Positions 48,714 to 57,355 of a stretch of 64,000 nt of DNA are shown here, in pieces. Location of the stretch: NCBI RefSeq assembly GCF_036503815.1, contig NZ_AP027764.1:2356001-2420000 (forward strand). Direction: 5' to 3'. Position 1 is the stretch's first letter; each line of letters opens with the position of its first letter. Under the pieces are notes generated by a model. The model was not told the origin of the DNA. It did not search any database and saw only the letters and a list, made by a program, of their open reading frames with translations. The stretch is from Escherichia coli. GTDB taxonomy: Bacteria > Pseudomonadota > Gammaproteobacteria > Enterobacterales > Enterobacteriaceae. The translations under genes and the position numbers were made by a program.

Positions 48714-49121
48714 TTAGTTGCCCAGACCGCGACCGGCGTCTTTCTCTTCGATTAATTCAATTTTGTAACCGTCCGGATCTTCCACAAACGCGATAACCGT
48801 AGTGCCGCCTTTTACCGGACCCGCTTCACGGGTGACGTTACCGCCGTTCTGACGGATTTTTTCGCACGCTTCAGCGGCGTTATCTACGCTAAGCGCGATG
48901 TGACCATAAGCAGTGCCGAGTTCGTATTTATCCACGCCCCAGTTGTAGGTCAGTTCAATCACCGCTTCTTCGGTTTCCGGGCCATAGCCAACAAACGCCA
49001 GTGAGTATTTGTATTCCGGGTTTTCGCTGGTACGCAGCAGTTTCATGCCCAGTACTTTGGTATAAAAATCGATGGAGCGTTGCAGATCGCCAACGCGCAG
49101 CATGGTATGAAGAAGACGCAT
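48714..49121 (-). CDS. gloA: Glyoxalase I (lactoylglutathione lyase)
   Basis: A 135-residue Ni2+-dependent enzyme that isomerises the methylglyoxal-glutathione hemithioacetal to S-lactoylglutathione. The metal ligands are H5 ([11 protein letters not shown]), E56 ([12 protein letters not shown]), H74 (AYGHIALSV) and E122 (YKIELIEE). It follows nemA by 80 bases and is co-regulated with it from the nemR promoter, so reactive electrophiles that inactivate NemR also raise methylglyoxal detoxification. Confidence 0.97.
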
Positions 49122-49201
49122 CTTTATATCCTCAAAATGGCTAACAGATTCAAAATGTTGTTTTAGTATAGCGGCGGCTTTGCGCCGCTCGCAATGTTGG
49201 A

Positions 49202-50299
49202 TTACAGCGTCGGGTAATCGGTATAGCCTTCCGCGCCGCCACCGTAGAAACTTTCGGCACGCTGTGGGTTAAGCTCAGCTTTGCGCTGCAAGCGGGCAAC
49301 CAAATCCGGGTTCGCAATCCAGTCACGACCAAATGCCACCGCATCAATCAATCCTTTGCCGATCAACGTTTCGGCTTTTTCTACCGTGTAGGCACCTGCG
49401 CCGATAATCGGACCGTGGAAACGGGCGCGTACTTTTTCGCGGAACGCGTCAGTATACGGTTGGCCTCCCGCCCAGTCCGGTTCGGACATATGCAGGTAAG
49501 CTATGCCACGTTTGCCCAGTTGTTCAATCAGATATAGTGCATCGGCTTCTTCATTTGGGCCATTATCCGTGTTCTGGAAAGTACCGATTGGCGAAACACG
49601 AATGCCAATGCGGTCGGCTCCCCATTCTTCAATCCCGGCATCGACCACTTCCAGCACCAGACGTGCGCGATTTTCCACGCTGCCGCCGTACTGATCGGTA
49701 CGATGGTTTGAAGAAGGAGAAAGGAACTGATGCAGTAAATAACCGTGAGCAGAGTGTAGCTCCACCAGATCAAACCCAGCTTCACGGGCGTTAGCGATGG
49801 CCTGGCGGAAATCATTGACGATGCCCGGAATCTCTTCCCGTTCCAGTGCACGTGGCATGGATGTTTCAACGCGGATCGCCTGACCTTTTTCATCGCGCAG
49901 AGAAGTACGCGTTCCCGCGCTAAGTGCAGAAGGCGCTACCGGTGCCTGACCGCCAGGCTGCAGGCTGGCGTGAGAAATTCGCCCCGTGTGCCAAAGCTGC
50001 ACGGCCATGTGACCATTTTCAGCATGGACTCCCGCGGTGATTTTTTTCCATGCGGCAATTTGCTCTGGGCTATGGATGCCAGGCGCACCGGCATATCCTT
50101 TTGCCTGGGCAGAAATTTGCGTGGCTTCGCTAATAATCAAACCGGCACTGGCTCGTTGGCGATAGTATTCCGCCATCAACGGGGTAGGGATGTCACCCGG
50201 TTCAATACTGCGCAGACGCGTCAGCGGTGCCATAAAAATACGGTTTGCCGCCGTGATCGCGCCCACTTTCAGTGGGGAATACAGTTTTTCAGATGACAT
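49202..50299 (-). CDS. nemA: N-ethylmaleimide reductase (old yellow enzyme family)
   Basis: A 365-residue FMN flavoprotein that reduces activated alkenes and nitro compounds such as N-ethylmaleimide, nitrate esters and glycerol trinitrate with NADPH. The FMN-binding barrel starts [13 protein letters not shown], and the family hallmarks [14 protein letters not shown] and [10 protein letters not shown] are seen. Its ATG is 36 bases after the nemR stop. It is the middle gene of nemR-nemA-gloA. Confidence 0.97.
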
Positions 50300-50335
50300 A
50301 AAGGCTCCCGGTGGTCTGGTGATAAAAAATGCCTG

Positions 50336-50935
50336 CTAAACGGCAGGCGTCGCAATAATGGTTTTTACATGGGCCAGCGCGTTTTCCAGTGGCTCGAAAC
50401 TGCGCGAAATTTTGGCCTGCAAATTCGCGCCAAGCCACAGTGCGTAAAGCACTTGTGCCTGTTGCAGCGGTTCGCCACAAAAGGTTAAACAATGGTTCTC
50501 ACGGCCATTTTCCAGCGCCTGAGAGAGCAGGGCGATTACGCCGCGAGCCCCTTTATGCATCGCGCTGCGCATATCTTCTGACAGATCGCACACTTCGGCA
50601 GAGAGTTTTACTGTCAGGCAACCACTGATGGTTCCATGTTGGCAAAACTGGTTCAGTGTTTGCTGGTAATAAGCCAGTATGCGGTCGCGGTAGTTACCTT
50701 CGCCGGATTGCAGCAACTCCGTCAGTCGCTGGTGATATGCGGCGTAATGGCGCTCAAGCATGGCAACGCCAAACGCTTCTTTAGAGCGAAAGTAGTGATA
50801 GAAGGACCCTTTCGGCACTTCAGCCGTTTTTAGTAATTCGCTTAGCCCCATCCCGGTGAATCCACGTTGCAGGCAAAGTTGCTCGCCCGTCGCCAGGAGA
50901 TGTTCGCGAGTATCATGTTCGGTGTGTTTGTTCAT
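50336..50935 (-). CDS. nemR: TetR-family electrophile/HOCl-sensing repressor NemR
   Basis: A 199-residue TetR-type repressor. Its DNA-binding domain covers about 8-55 (GFTGMGLSELLKTAEVPKGSFYHYF). The redox-sensing C106 (GTISGCLTVK), known to react with hypochlorite and electrophiles, is present, with C21, C98 and C116 also seen. It heads the nemR-nemA-gloA operon and faces ydhL; its operator lies just upstream of its start. Confidence 0.96.
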   Translation of the reverse strand: MNKHTEHDTREHLLATGEQLCLQRGFTGMGLSELLKTAEVPKGSFYHYFRSKEAFGVAMLERHYAAYHQRLTELLQSGEGNYRDRILAYYQQTLNQFCQHGTISGCLTVKLSAEVCDLSEDMRSAMHKGARGVIALLSQALENGRENHCLTFCGEPLQQAQVLYALWLGANLQAKISRSFEPLENALAHVKTIIATPAV

Positions 50936-50949
50936 GTGTTGGAGTGTAG

Positions 50950-50965
50950 TAGACCAGTCGGTCTA
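50950..50965. promoter_or_regulatory. NemR operator
   Basis: TAGACCAGTCGGTCTA is an exact palindrome of the NemR type, 15 bases upstream of nemR and 72 bases before the divergent ydhL start. Confidence 0.92.
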
Positions 50966-51037
50966 GCGCAAGCAAAGTTGCTACTTTGGGCATTAACAGC
51001 TTCAATAGTGGTAATAATCTTATCTGAGGAGGGCGAA

Positions 51038-51277
51038 GTGGCGGAGCAATTAGAGTTCTTTCCCGTCCAGAGCCCGTGCCGGGGAATTTGCCAGTCTGAC
51101 GAACGCGGATTTTGTCGCGGCTGCTTTCGCAGTCGGGATGAGCGTTTTAACTGGAATAAAATGAGCGATGGCGAAAAACAAGAGGTACTGCGCCTTTGTC
51201 GGCAGCGGTTAATGCGCAAATTACGTGCAAATAAGCCAGCGTCATCAGACGAACCGGAGCAACCATCACTCTTTTGA
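51038..51277 (+). CDS. ydhL: Small cysteine-rich DUF1289-type protein YdhL
   Basis: A 79-residue protein with CRGICQSDERGFCRGCFRS, a four-cysteine motif (C-x3-C, C-x2-C) likely to bind a metal or cluster, then a basic helical tail. The start is GTG at 51038 with GAGGAGGG upstream; the same frame is open further upstream into nemR, but that would not be separately translated. Function unknown. It is divergent from nemR and so may share control by the NemR operator. Confidence 0.88.
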   Translation: MAEQLEFFPVQSPCRGICQSDERGFCRGCFRSRDERFNWNKMSDGEKQEVLRLCRQRLMRKLRANKPASSDEPEQPSLF

Positions 51278-51325
51278 GCATAATCTTGCGTATACTCCTC
51301 TCATATCTGATAAGAGGAAGCGATT

Positions 51326-52222
51326 ATGGTTCAGCGTATTACTATTGCGCCGCAAGGCCCGGAGTTTTCCCGTTTTGTGATGGGCTACTGGCGATTGATG
51401 GACTGGAATATGTCCGCCCGTCAGCTGGTCAGCTTTATTGAAGAGCATCTGGATCTCGGCGTAACTACCGTGGACCACGCTGATATTTATGGCGGCTATC
51501 AGTGCGAAGCAGCGTTTGGCGAGGCGCTGAAACTGGCACCTCATCTGCGTGAACGGATGGAAATTGTCAGCAAATGCGGTATCGCGACGACCGCGCGTGA
51601 AGAAAACGTCATTGGTCATTACATTACTGACCGCGATCACATCATTAAGAGCGCCGAACAGTCGCTAATTAATCTTGCGACCGATTATCTGGATCTACTG
51701 TTAATCCACCGACCAGACCCGTTAATGGATGCCGATGAAGTGGCGGACGCCTTTAAACATCTGCATCAGAGCGGCAAAGTTCGCCATTTTGGCGTATCGA
51801 ACTTTACGCCTGCGCAATTTGCGCTGTTGCAATCACGCCTGCCGTTTACCCTTGCCACTAATCAGGTGGAAATATCCCCGGTGCATCAGCCGTTACTGCT
51901 GGATGGCACGCTCGACCAACTGCAACAACTGCGTGTTCGTCCGATGGCGTGGTCCTGCCTTGGTGGTGGTCGTCTGTTTAATGATGATTATTTCCAGCCT
52001 CTGCGTGATGAACTGGCTGTGGTGGCGGAGGAGTTAAACGCGGGCTCTATTGAACAGGTGGTTTACGCCTGGGTATTACGTTTACCGTCGCAGCCGCTGC
52101 CGATAATCGGCTCCGGTAAAATTGAGCGCGTGCGAGCAGCTGTTGAAGCAGAAACCCTGAAAATGACTCGCCAACAATGGTTCCGTATCCGTAAAGCGGC
52201 ACTGGGTTACGACGTACCGTAA
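51326..52222 (+). CDS. ydhF: Aldo-keto reductase YdhF
   Basis: A 298-residue NADPH-dependent aldo-keto reductase (TIM barrel). The catalytic tetrad regions are seen: DHADIYGGY with the tyrosine, SKCGIAT with the lysine, and LLIHRPDPLMD with the histidine. The C-terminal IIGSGKIERVRAAVEA segment binds the NADP phosphate. Substrate unknown. It follows ydhL by 48 bases in the same direction, and may share its operon; AAGAGGAAG precedes its ATG. Confidence 0.92.
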   Translation: MVQRITIAPQGPEFSRFVMGYWRLMDWNMSARQLVSFIEEHLDLGVTTVDHADIYGGYQCEAAFGEALKLAPHLRERMEIVSKCGIATTAREENVIGHYITDRDHIIKSAEQSLINLATDYLDLLLIHRPDPLMDADEVADAFKHLHQSGKVRHFGVSNFTPAQFALLQSRLPFTLATNQVEISPVHQPLLLDGTLDQLQQLRVRPMAWSCLGGGRLFNDDYFQPLRDELAVVAEELNAGSIEQVVYAWVLRLPSQPLPIIGSGKIERVRAAVEAETLKMTRQQWFRIRKAALGYDVP

Positions 52223-52302
52223 GCACTTTTAGGAATAGCCGCCGTTCAAAAATGTGTCACTGGTTTACACTTATTCAGGAATGCACAATGAACGGAGGTC
52301 CT

Positions 52303-52824
52303 ATGAAACGTTTTAGTCTGGCTATTCTGGCGCTGGTTGTTGCTACCGGCGCGCAAGCTGCCAGTGAAAAAGTCGAGATGAACCTCGTCACGTCGCAAGG
52401 GGTTGGGCAGTCAATTGGTAGCGTCACCATTACTGAAACCGATAAAGGTCTGGAGTTTTCGCCCGATCTGAAAGCATTACCCCCCGGTGAACATGGCTTC
52501 CATATTCATGCCAAAGGAAGCTGCCAGCCAGCTACCAAAGATGGCAAAGCCACAGCGGCGGAATCCGCAGGCGGGCATCTTGATCCACAAAATACCGGTA
52601 AACATGAAGGGCCAGAAGGTGCCGGGCATTTAGGCGATCTGCCTGCGCTGGTTGTCAATAATGACGGGAAAGCTACCGATGCCGTCATCGCGCCTCGTCT
52701 GAAATCACTGGATCAAGTCAAAGATAAAGCGCTGATGATCCACGTTGGTGGCGATAATATGTCCGATCAACCTAAACCGCTGGGCGGTGGCGGTGAACGC
52801 TATGCCTGCGGTGTAATTAAGTAA
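52303..52824 (+). CDS. sodC: Periplasmic Cu,Zn superoxide dismutase
   Basis: A 173-residue precursor with a 19-residue signal peptide ending GAQA. The Cu/Zn ligands sit in EHGFHIHAKGSC, SAGGHLDPQNTGKH and HVGGDNMSD. The monomeric E. coli enzyme protects the periplasm in stationary phase. I use the ATG at 52303, with CGGAGG five to ten bases upstream, rather than the longer reading frame. Its stop is immediately adjacent to the stop of the convergent ydhK, with no base between. Confidence 0.97.
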   Translation: MKRFSLAILALVVATGAQAASEKVEMNLVTSQGVGQSIGSVTITETDKGLEFSPDLKALPPGEHGFHIHAKGSCQPATKDGKATAAESAGGHLDPQNTGKHEGPEGAGHLGDLPALVVNNDGKATDAVIAPRLKSLDQVKDKALMIHVGGDNMSDQPKPLGGGGERYACGVIK

Positions 52825-54837
52825 CTAAGAGGCCAGCGTACCTTGCGGCGGTGCTTGCTCAAGTTGCGAAAGCGAGCAGTACAGCCGCCAGACAATTGCC
52901 GCCAGCTCCTGGGCGGCAGGTTGATGATGACGGGCAAGGCTGTCGCAAATCCGCTGTAATTCTGCAAGTGTGGCCGCCAGTGATTTTTGCTGAACGCCAC
53001 GCTCACTCATCACTCCACGTAACAATGAAATACAGTTATCCCGTACTCGCGATAACGGATCGGAACGCGATTCCCATTCGCGCAATTGCCAGACAACATG
53101 AGAACAGTTCAACAACACCACCCCCCAGCGTAATAACCAACGGCGAGCCAGCGCATCCTGGCTGTTACTTAACTGACTGACGTGATGATAAGTGAGTGAT
53201 TCAAAATCGCTTTCACTCAGTGTTGGATGGCGGCTTAGTTGGTCGACAAAATCCCGGCGCAGTGCGCGAATATGACGACGGCTTTTACGAGCGTCAGACC
53301 CAGGTCGCAGAATGGCGAACGCTAGCCACGCCAGCGCTACGCCAACAATTTTTGCCAGATTATCATTAAGAAAATCAGCGAAATCATACACCGGAGGATT
53401 AGTGACAGCGATAAACGACCCCATAAATACAATCAGTTGTCCCCAAAGCGCGGCAAATTTGGGCATCTGCAATTTAAGAAGCTGCATTGTCGCCAGTAGT
53501 GGGAAGAGAAACAGTAAAAATTGCCACAGATCGCTAATCTGAACCATCAGGCCAAATTTGACCACAAAGCTAAATAGCGAAAGTAACACTAGCGTGCGCA
53601 TTAGCAGTGACAAGGACTTAAACGGTGCCGTGACGGCGGAGTAGAGTACGCAGCTAATTGCGGCCAGTGTTAATGCATTGGCACCGGCATCCCATTGTGA
53701 AGCGATACTCCATGCGCCAATTATCATCAATGTACAAAATGTTCGTAGTCCGCTCCACATAGCTTCGGCGTTATCGGTATGACGTGCCAGGCCGGATGTC
53801 CGTGGGAGTCTGGCATGATCATCTACGCCGCTTTGCAGACGATGTAATTCCTGACTGCTTTGCAGATAAAGATGGCAAAAATAGCGTAGTCGCTGCCAGA
53901 AGGCGACGTGCCGGTAGTCGGCGACGTTGGTCGGGCGTAGCGGGGCAATAATACGTGCGACGGTGTAAACATCTGTTTGCGAACTGGCGAGCGCCGTCAG
54001 CAACTGTTCGAGAATTTCTCGTGTGGCACCTGGCGGTGAGGGCCAGTTGAGCAACATACGTCGCAGGCTGGAAATGACGCTGGTCATACGTAATTGCTGG
54101 TGGAGCAGCGCATTAAGGCGCGCGTTTTGCTGGCGAAAACGATAGTGACTCCAGAAAGCCTGGATTCGTAGCAAATTCATGGTCAGTATCTGCCCAATCA
54201 CCCCTTCATGCGCTGTACGAATGGCATCGGTTGTTTCAGGTTGCCAGAGCAAACTGGCATGTTCCAGTAATCGGGCATGCATGTTTTTCAATGCGGTTAA
54301 AAGGGCCGTAGCATCGGAACTGCTCGGCAGGATCATCATCATCATGCCACCGCACAAAATACCGACTATCACCTCGCAAACGCGCGCCTGAGCAATATCC
54401 CACAGCTGGCTGGCCTCAGTAATATTGACCATCGGAAAGGCGATGATGGCAGCCGTGTAACCCGCCAGTTGAAATGCATACGCGACGTTATTCGTGAAGT
54501 GCGCACAGGCCCAGGTACAAAAGCCAATCCATGCTGACATACTCAATAGAAAAAACCACGGCTCGTTGAGCGTATGTCCGGCAAGAAGCAATGCCGCGAT
54601 GGCTCCCAGCAAACTACCCGCGATGCGTCCGAGGCTTTTGCTGATCACACCGCCAACGGTGGGGAAGCTAACCACCGCTGCCGAGGTCATCGCCCAATAG
54701 GGCTCATCGAGATTTAAATAATAGGCAACTGTCAGCGCCAGACACATGGCAATGGTATTGCGTAACGCATAACGCCATTGCGCCAGCGTGGCCCTGAACC
54801 AGGGCAAATTGCGCAAGGACCATGACGATGCACTCAT
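52825..54837 (-). CDS. ydhK: FUSC-family efflux component YdhK
   Basis: A 670-residue inner-membrane protein of the aromatic-acid exporter (AaeB/FUSC) family. It has two groups of transmembrane helices (about 25-170 and 370-510) separated by cytosolic regions, and LNLDEPYWAMTSAAVVSFPTVGG is the family N-terminal motif. It starts inside the ydhJ stop (TAATG overlap) and is the pump of the ydhIJK set. The exported substrate is unknown. Confidence 0.92.
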   Translation of the reverse strand: MSASSWSLRNLPWFRATLAQWRYALRNTIAMCLALTVAYYLNLDEPYWAMTSAAVVSFPTVGGVISKSLGRIAGSLLGAIAALLLAGHTLNEPWFFLLSMSAWIGFCTWACAHFTNNVAYAFQLAGYTAAIIAFPMVNITEASQLWDIAQARVCEVIVGILCGGMMMMILPSSSDATALLTALKNMHARLLEHASLLWQPETTDAIRTAHEGVIGQILTMNLLRIQAFWSHYRFRQQNARLNALLHQQLRMTSVISSLRRMLLNWPSPPGATREILEQLLTALASSQTDVYTVARIIAPLRPTNVADYRHVAFWQRLRYFCHLYLQSSQELHRLQSGVDDHARLPRTSGLARHTDNAEAMWSGLRTFCTLMIIGAWSIASQWDAGANALTLAAISCVLYSAVTAPFKSLSLLMRTLVLLSLFSFVVKFGLMVQISDLWQFLLFLFPLLATMQLLKLQMPKFAALWGQLIVFMGSFIAVTNPPVYDFADFLNDNLAKIVGVALAWLAFAILRPGSDARKSRRHIRALRRDFVDQLSRHPTLSESDFESLTYHHVSQLSNSQDALARRWLLRWGVVLLNCSHVVWQLREWESRSDPLSRVRDNCISLLRGVMSERGVQQKSLAATLAELQRICDSLARHHQPAAQELAAIVWRLYCSLSQLEQAPPQGTLAS

Positions 54838-55694
54838 TATTGACCTACGGCAATGCTACAGGTGGTGCCCGACACCAGCGTGACATCGCCTGGGACTTTA
54901 TCCAGCGCAAAGCGGACCGGAACACGTTGGGCGAGGCGAACCCAGGGGACGTTAGGTTTCACATCCGGAATAAGGCTTGAGTCACTTTCAACGCTCTGAT
55001 CATAAATCGCCCGACCGATACTGGAAACGTGACCCTGTAACGTTTTGTTATCACTATAGAGGGTAATTTGTGCTGGTGCACCTTCGCGGATATGGCGCAA
55101 CTTGGTTTCTTCAAAATAACCAATGACGTAAAACGAGTGGCTATCGACAAGAGCAAACAGCGGTTTCCCGGTGTCAGCGTAATCGCCGATGCGGGTAGTA
55201 AGATTAGTCACCCATCCGCTCACCGGGGCGCGAATTTCCGTTTGCGCCAGTTGCCATTGTGCCTGTTTCAACGTCGCCTGTGCGGCATCAACACTGGCCT
55301 GCATCGCTTTAACATTGAGGTTAGCGGTATCGAGTTCTTCGGCAGAAATAAAATTTTGTGAGAGATGACGACGACGATTCGCTTCGTTATTGGCTTTTGC
55401 GAGGTCAGATTGCGCTTTCGCCAGCTGAGCCTGTGCGTTCAGCTCGGCGATCTGAAAGGGCGTTTTATCGATCGTGAGCAGAAGATCCCCCGCGTTAACC
55501 AGCTGGTTGTCTTTTATATTCAGCTCAACAATACGTCCCGACACCTGTGGGGTGATAGAAACCTGTTCTGCGCGTATTTTCCCGTCGCGTGTCCACGGAG
55601 ATTGCATGTAATAATTCCACAGCCACCATCCGGCAAGAACCGCAACTACCGCTACAATGATTGTTGAGAAATACTTAATTGTTTTAATTGACAT
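54837..55694 (-). CDS. ydhJ: HlyD-family membrane fusion protein YdhJ
   Basis: A 285-residue periplasmic adaptor with one N-terminal membrane anchor (about 8-25, TIIVAVVAVLAGWWLW). A lipoyl-like half (GRIVELNIKDNQLVNAGD), a coiled-coil hairpin (AELNAQAQLAKAQSDLAKANNEA) and the second lipoyl half (IRAPVSGWVTNL) follow, all typical of AaeA-type adaptors. I use the ATG at 55694; a longer frame begins 14 codons earlier but would push the anchor inward. It overlaps ydhK by one base and follows ydhI by two. Confidence 0.94.
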   Translation of the reverse strand: MSIKTIKYFSTIIVAVVAVLAGWWLWNYYMQSPWTRDGKIRAEQVSITPQVSGRIVELNIKDNQLVNAGDLLLTIDKTPFQIAELNAQAQLAKAQSDLAKANNEANRRRHLSQNFISAEELDTANLNVKAMQASVDAAQATLKQAQWQLAQTEIRAPVSGWVTNLTTRIGDYADTGKPLFALVDSHSFYVIGYFEETKLRHIREGAPAQITLYSDNKTLQGHVSSIGRAIYDQSVESDSSLIPDVKPNVPWVRLAQRVPVRFALDKVPGDVTLVSGTTCSIAVGQ

Positions 55695-55696
55695 AG

Positions 55697-55933
55697 TTAC
55701 CACGCAATCATTATTGCCAGGGAAAGGCAAACGCAAATCGCAAACAGCGATAAATCCATTAACAAGGGATGCCAGATGTCACCGGCGTAGATCCAGCCAC
55801 GAAGCAGGCGGTGTACGACAAGCCAGATGACGAATCCAAACGCGAAGGCTTTGAAAAACGGAGGAAAGTAGACGGACGCACCGAACACCAGATCTTGTAA
55901 GGGCAATCCTGTTGCATTGAGCATAAACTTCAC
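55697..55933 (-). CDS. ydhI: DUF1656 small membrane protein YdhI
   Basis: A 78-residue inner-membrane protein with two hydrophobic segments (FGFVIWLVVHRLL and LSLFAICVCLSLAIMIAW), of the AaeX/DUF1656 type that accompanies FUSC efflux systems. First gene of ydhIJK, divergent from slyA. Its role beyond being part of the efflux set is unknown. Confidence 0.92.
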   Translation of the reverse strand: MKFMLNATGLPLQDLVFGASVYFPPFFKAFAFGFVIWLVVHRLLRGWIYAGDIWHPLLMDLSLFAICVCLSLAIMIAW

Positions 55934-56042
55934 AAAGTAGATTCCTTTACGACCGAATATATTGCGTTAGATTAATAAATATTCTTTAAGTGCGAAAAAT
56001 TTACGCGCAATTTCTGAAAAATATGTCTGACGGTAACCAAAT

Positions 56043-56078
56043 GCAGCAATACATTTGTTTTAGCAATACAATTGCTGC
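56043..56078. promoter_or_regulatory. Palindromic operator-like cluster between ydhI and slyA
   Basis: GCAGCAAT (56043-56050) is repeated in inverted form as ATTGCTGC (56071-56078). Inside it AGCAAT-ACA-ATTGCT forms a tighter palindrome (56062-56076), and AGCAATACA occurs twice 17 bases apart. Such ordering suggests a regulator site for ydhI or slyA. Confidence 0.55.
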
Positions 56079-56105
56079 ACACTATTCTAAAAGCCGCATA
56101 ATATC

Positions 56106-56117
56106 TTAGCAAGCTAA
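56106..56117. promoter_or_regulatory. SlyA binding site (autoregulation)
   Basis: TTAGCAAGCTAA is an exact match to the optimum SlyA palindrome, just upstream of the slyA start. It fits reported negative autoregulation. Confidence 0.85.
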
Positions 56118-56133
56118 TTATAAGGAGATGAAA

Positions 56134-56568
56134 TTGGAATCGCCACTAGGTTCTGATCTGGCACGGTTGGTGCGCATATGGCGTGCTCTGATAGACCATC
56201 GCCTGAAACCGCTGGAGTTAACACAAACCCATTGGGTTACGTTACACAATATCCATCAGTTACCTCCAGACCAGTCGCAAATTCAACTGGCAAAAGCGAT
56301 TGGCATCGAGCAGCCATCACTGGTCCGTACTCTGGACCAACTGGAAGAAAAAGGGTTAATTTCGCGTCAAACTTGTGCCAGCGATCGTCGGGCTAAACGT
56401 ATTAAACTGACGGAAAAGGCAGAGCCGCTGATCAGCGAAATGGAAGCTGTTATTAACAAAACCCGCGCGGAAATTTTACATGGCATCTCCGCAGAGGAAC
56501 TGGAACAACTGATTAAGCTCATCGCAAAACTTGAGCATAATATCATTGAGTTACAGGCCAAAGGGTGA
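56134..56568 (+). CDS. slyA: MarR-family regulator SlyA
   Basis: A 144-residue winged-helix regulator that relieves H-NS silencing and controls stress and virulence-type genes. The recognition helix lies at about 48-66 ([17 protein letters not shown]), followed by the wing ([16 protein letters not shown]). I place the start at the TTG (56134), the recognised codon in E. coli, because AAGGAG is about seven bases before it; the ATG two codons earlier directly abuts the site. ydhIJK is divergent and slyB convergent. Confidence 0.92.
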
Positions 56569-56578
56569 AATAAAGGGG

Positions 56579-56606
56579 GCGTGTGGTCAGTAACCTGACC
56601 ACACGC
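56579..56606. terminator. Bidirectional terminator between slyA and slyB
   Basis: GCGTGTGGTCAG / CTGACCACACGC twelve-base stem with loop TAAC, between convergent stops. CCCCTTTATTTC follows on the minus strand; the plus tail is weaker. Confidence 0.75.
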
Positions 56607-56614
56607 AAACTTAT

Positions 56615-57082
56615 TTAGCGCGGGGAAACGGTCACCTGACTGCCATTGCTGGCCAGTACGACACGTTGGCCCGGAGAGAAACGAGTGTTGCCTTGTTTCT
56701 GTACCACCATGATGGTATTACCATCGTCTTTACGAATTTCCAGCTCGACACCCTGCGTTTTGTTCATTGCACTCTGTACGCCCTGACCGGCTACGCCACC
56801 TGCAACAGCGCCTGCTGCAGTAGCCAGAGAACGCCCGGTTCCGCCACCAACAGTATTCCCCAGGAAACCACCAAGAACAGCACCGCCAATTGCGCCGATA
56901 ACGTTGGAATCATCACCGCCCTGAATCTGTACCGGACGTACGTTAACGATGGTGCCATAGCTGACATTCTGTACTTGTTTCGCTTCAGAAGCGGTATAAA
57001 CATCCCCTGACAGGGTGTCGTTATTAACACAACCGACAAGAGACAGACCTACCATTGAAACAACCAATACGCGTTTAATCAT
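56615..57082 (-). CDS. slyB: Outer-membrane lipoprotein SlyB
   Basis: A 155-residue lipoprotein. The signal peptide ends at the lipobox LSLVGC (C18). The middle contains a glycine-zipper (GAIGGAVLGGFLGNTVGGGTG) typical of the 17-kDa antigen/PcpB family, and the C-terminal part is a small beta domain. SlyB is part of the PhoPQ regulon and helps outer-membrane stability. A PhoP box lies upstream, well oriented. Confidence 0.96.
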   Translation of the reverse strand: MIKRVLVVSMVGLSLVGCVNNDTLSGDVYTASEAKQVQNVSYGTIVNVRPVQIQGGDDSNVIGAIGGAVLGGFLGNTVGGGTGRSLATAAGAVAGGVAGQGVQSAMNKTQGVELEIRKDDGNTIMVVQKQGNTRFSPGQRVVLASNGSQVTVSPR

Positions 57083-57205
57083 TGAAAAATCTCCTGTTCA
57101 CCATGAAACGCCACGCAAGCATCCCTCATGGTCAAAGTATATGGCATATGTGAATCCATGGTTACATGTTCTACCAAATATGAGCAAATCATAATGAAAG
57201 TAGGA

Positions 57206-57222
57206 TCAACCAATTATAAACA
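57206..57222 (-). promoter_or_regulatory. PhoP box of slyB
   Basis: The minus strand has TGTTTA, five bases, GGTTGA: the PhoP direct repeat. A -10-like CATTAT follows nine bases further on, the spacing usual for PhoP-activated promoters. Confidence 0.8.
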
Positions 57223-57355
57223 AAACATTCATGATGATTATTGATTTGAAGATAATGTTTTACTACCAACGGTAAAAATCGGTCATTCCGCATGGTATTC
57301 ACGAAAAGTTTATGTTTGAGTGGTGCGCAAACGTCAGATTGAAAAAGGATGAACT

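Noticed and set aside
50867..51037. Longer version of ydhL reaching into nemR
   Set aside because: It crosses the NemR operator and promoter region, and has no ribosome site; GTG at 51038 has a strong one.
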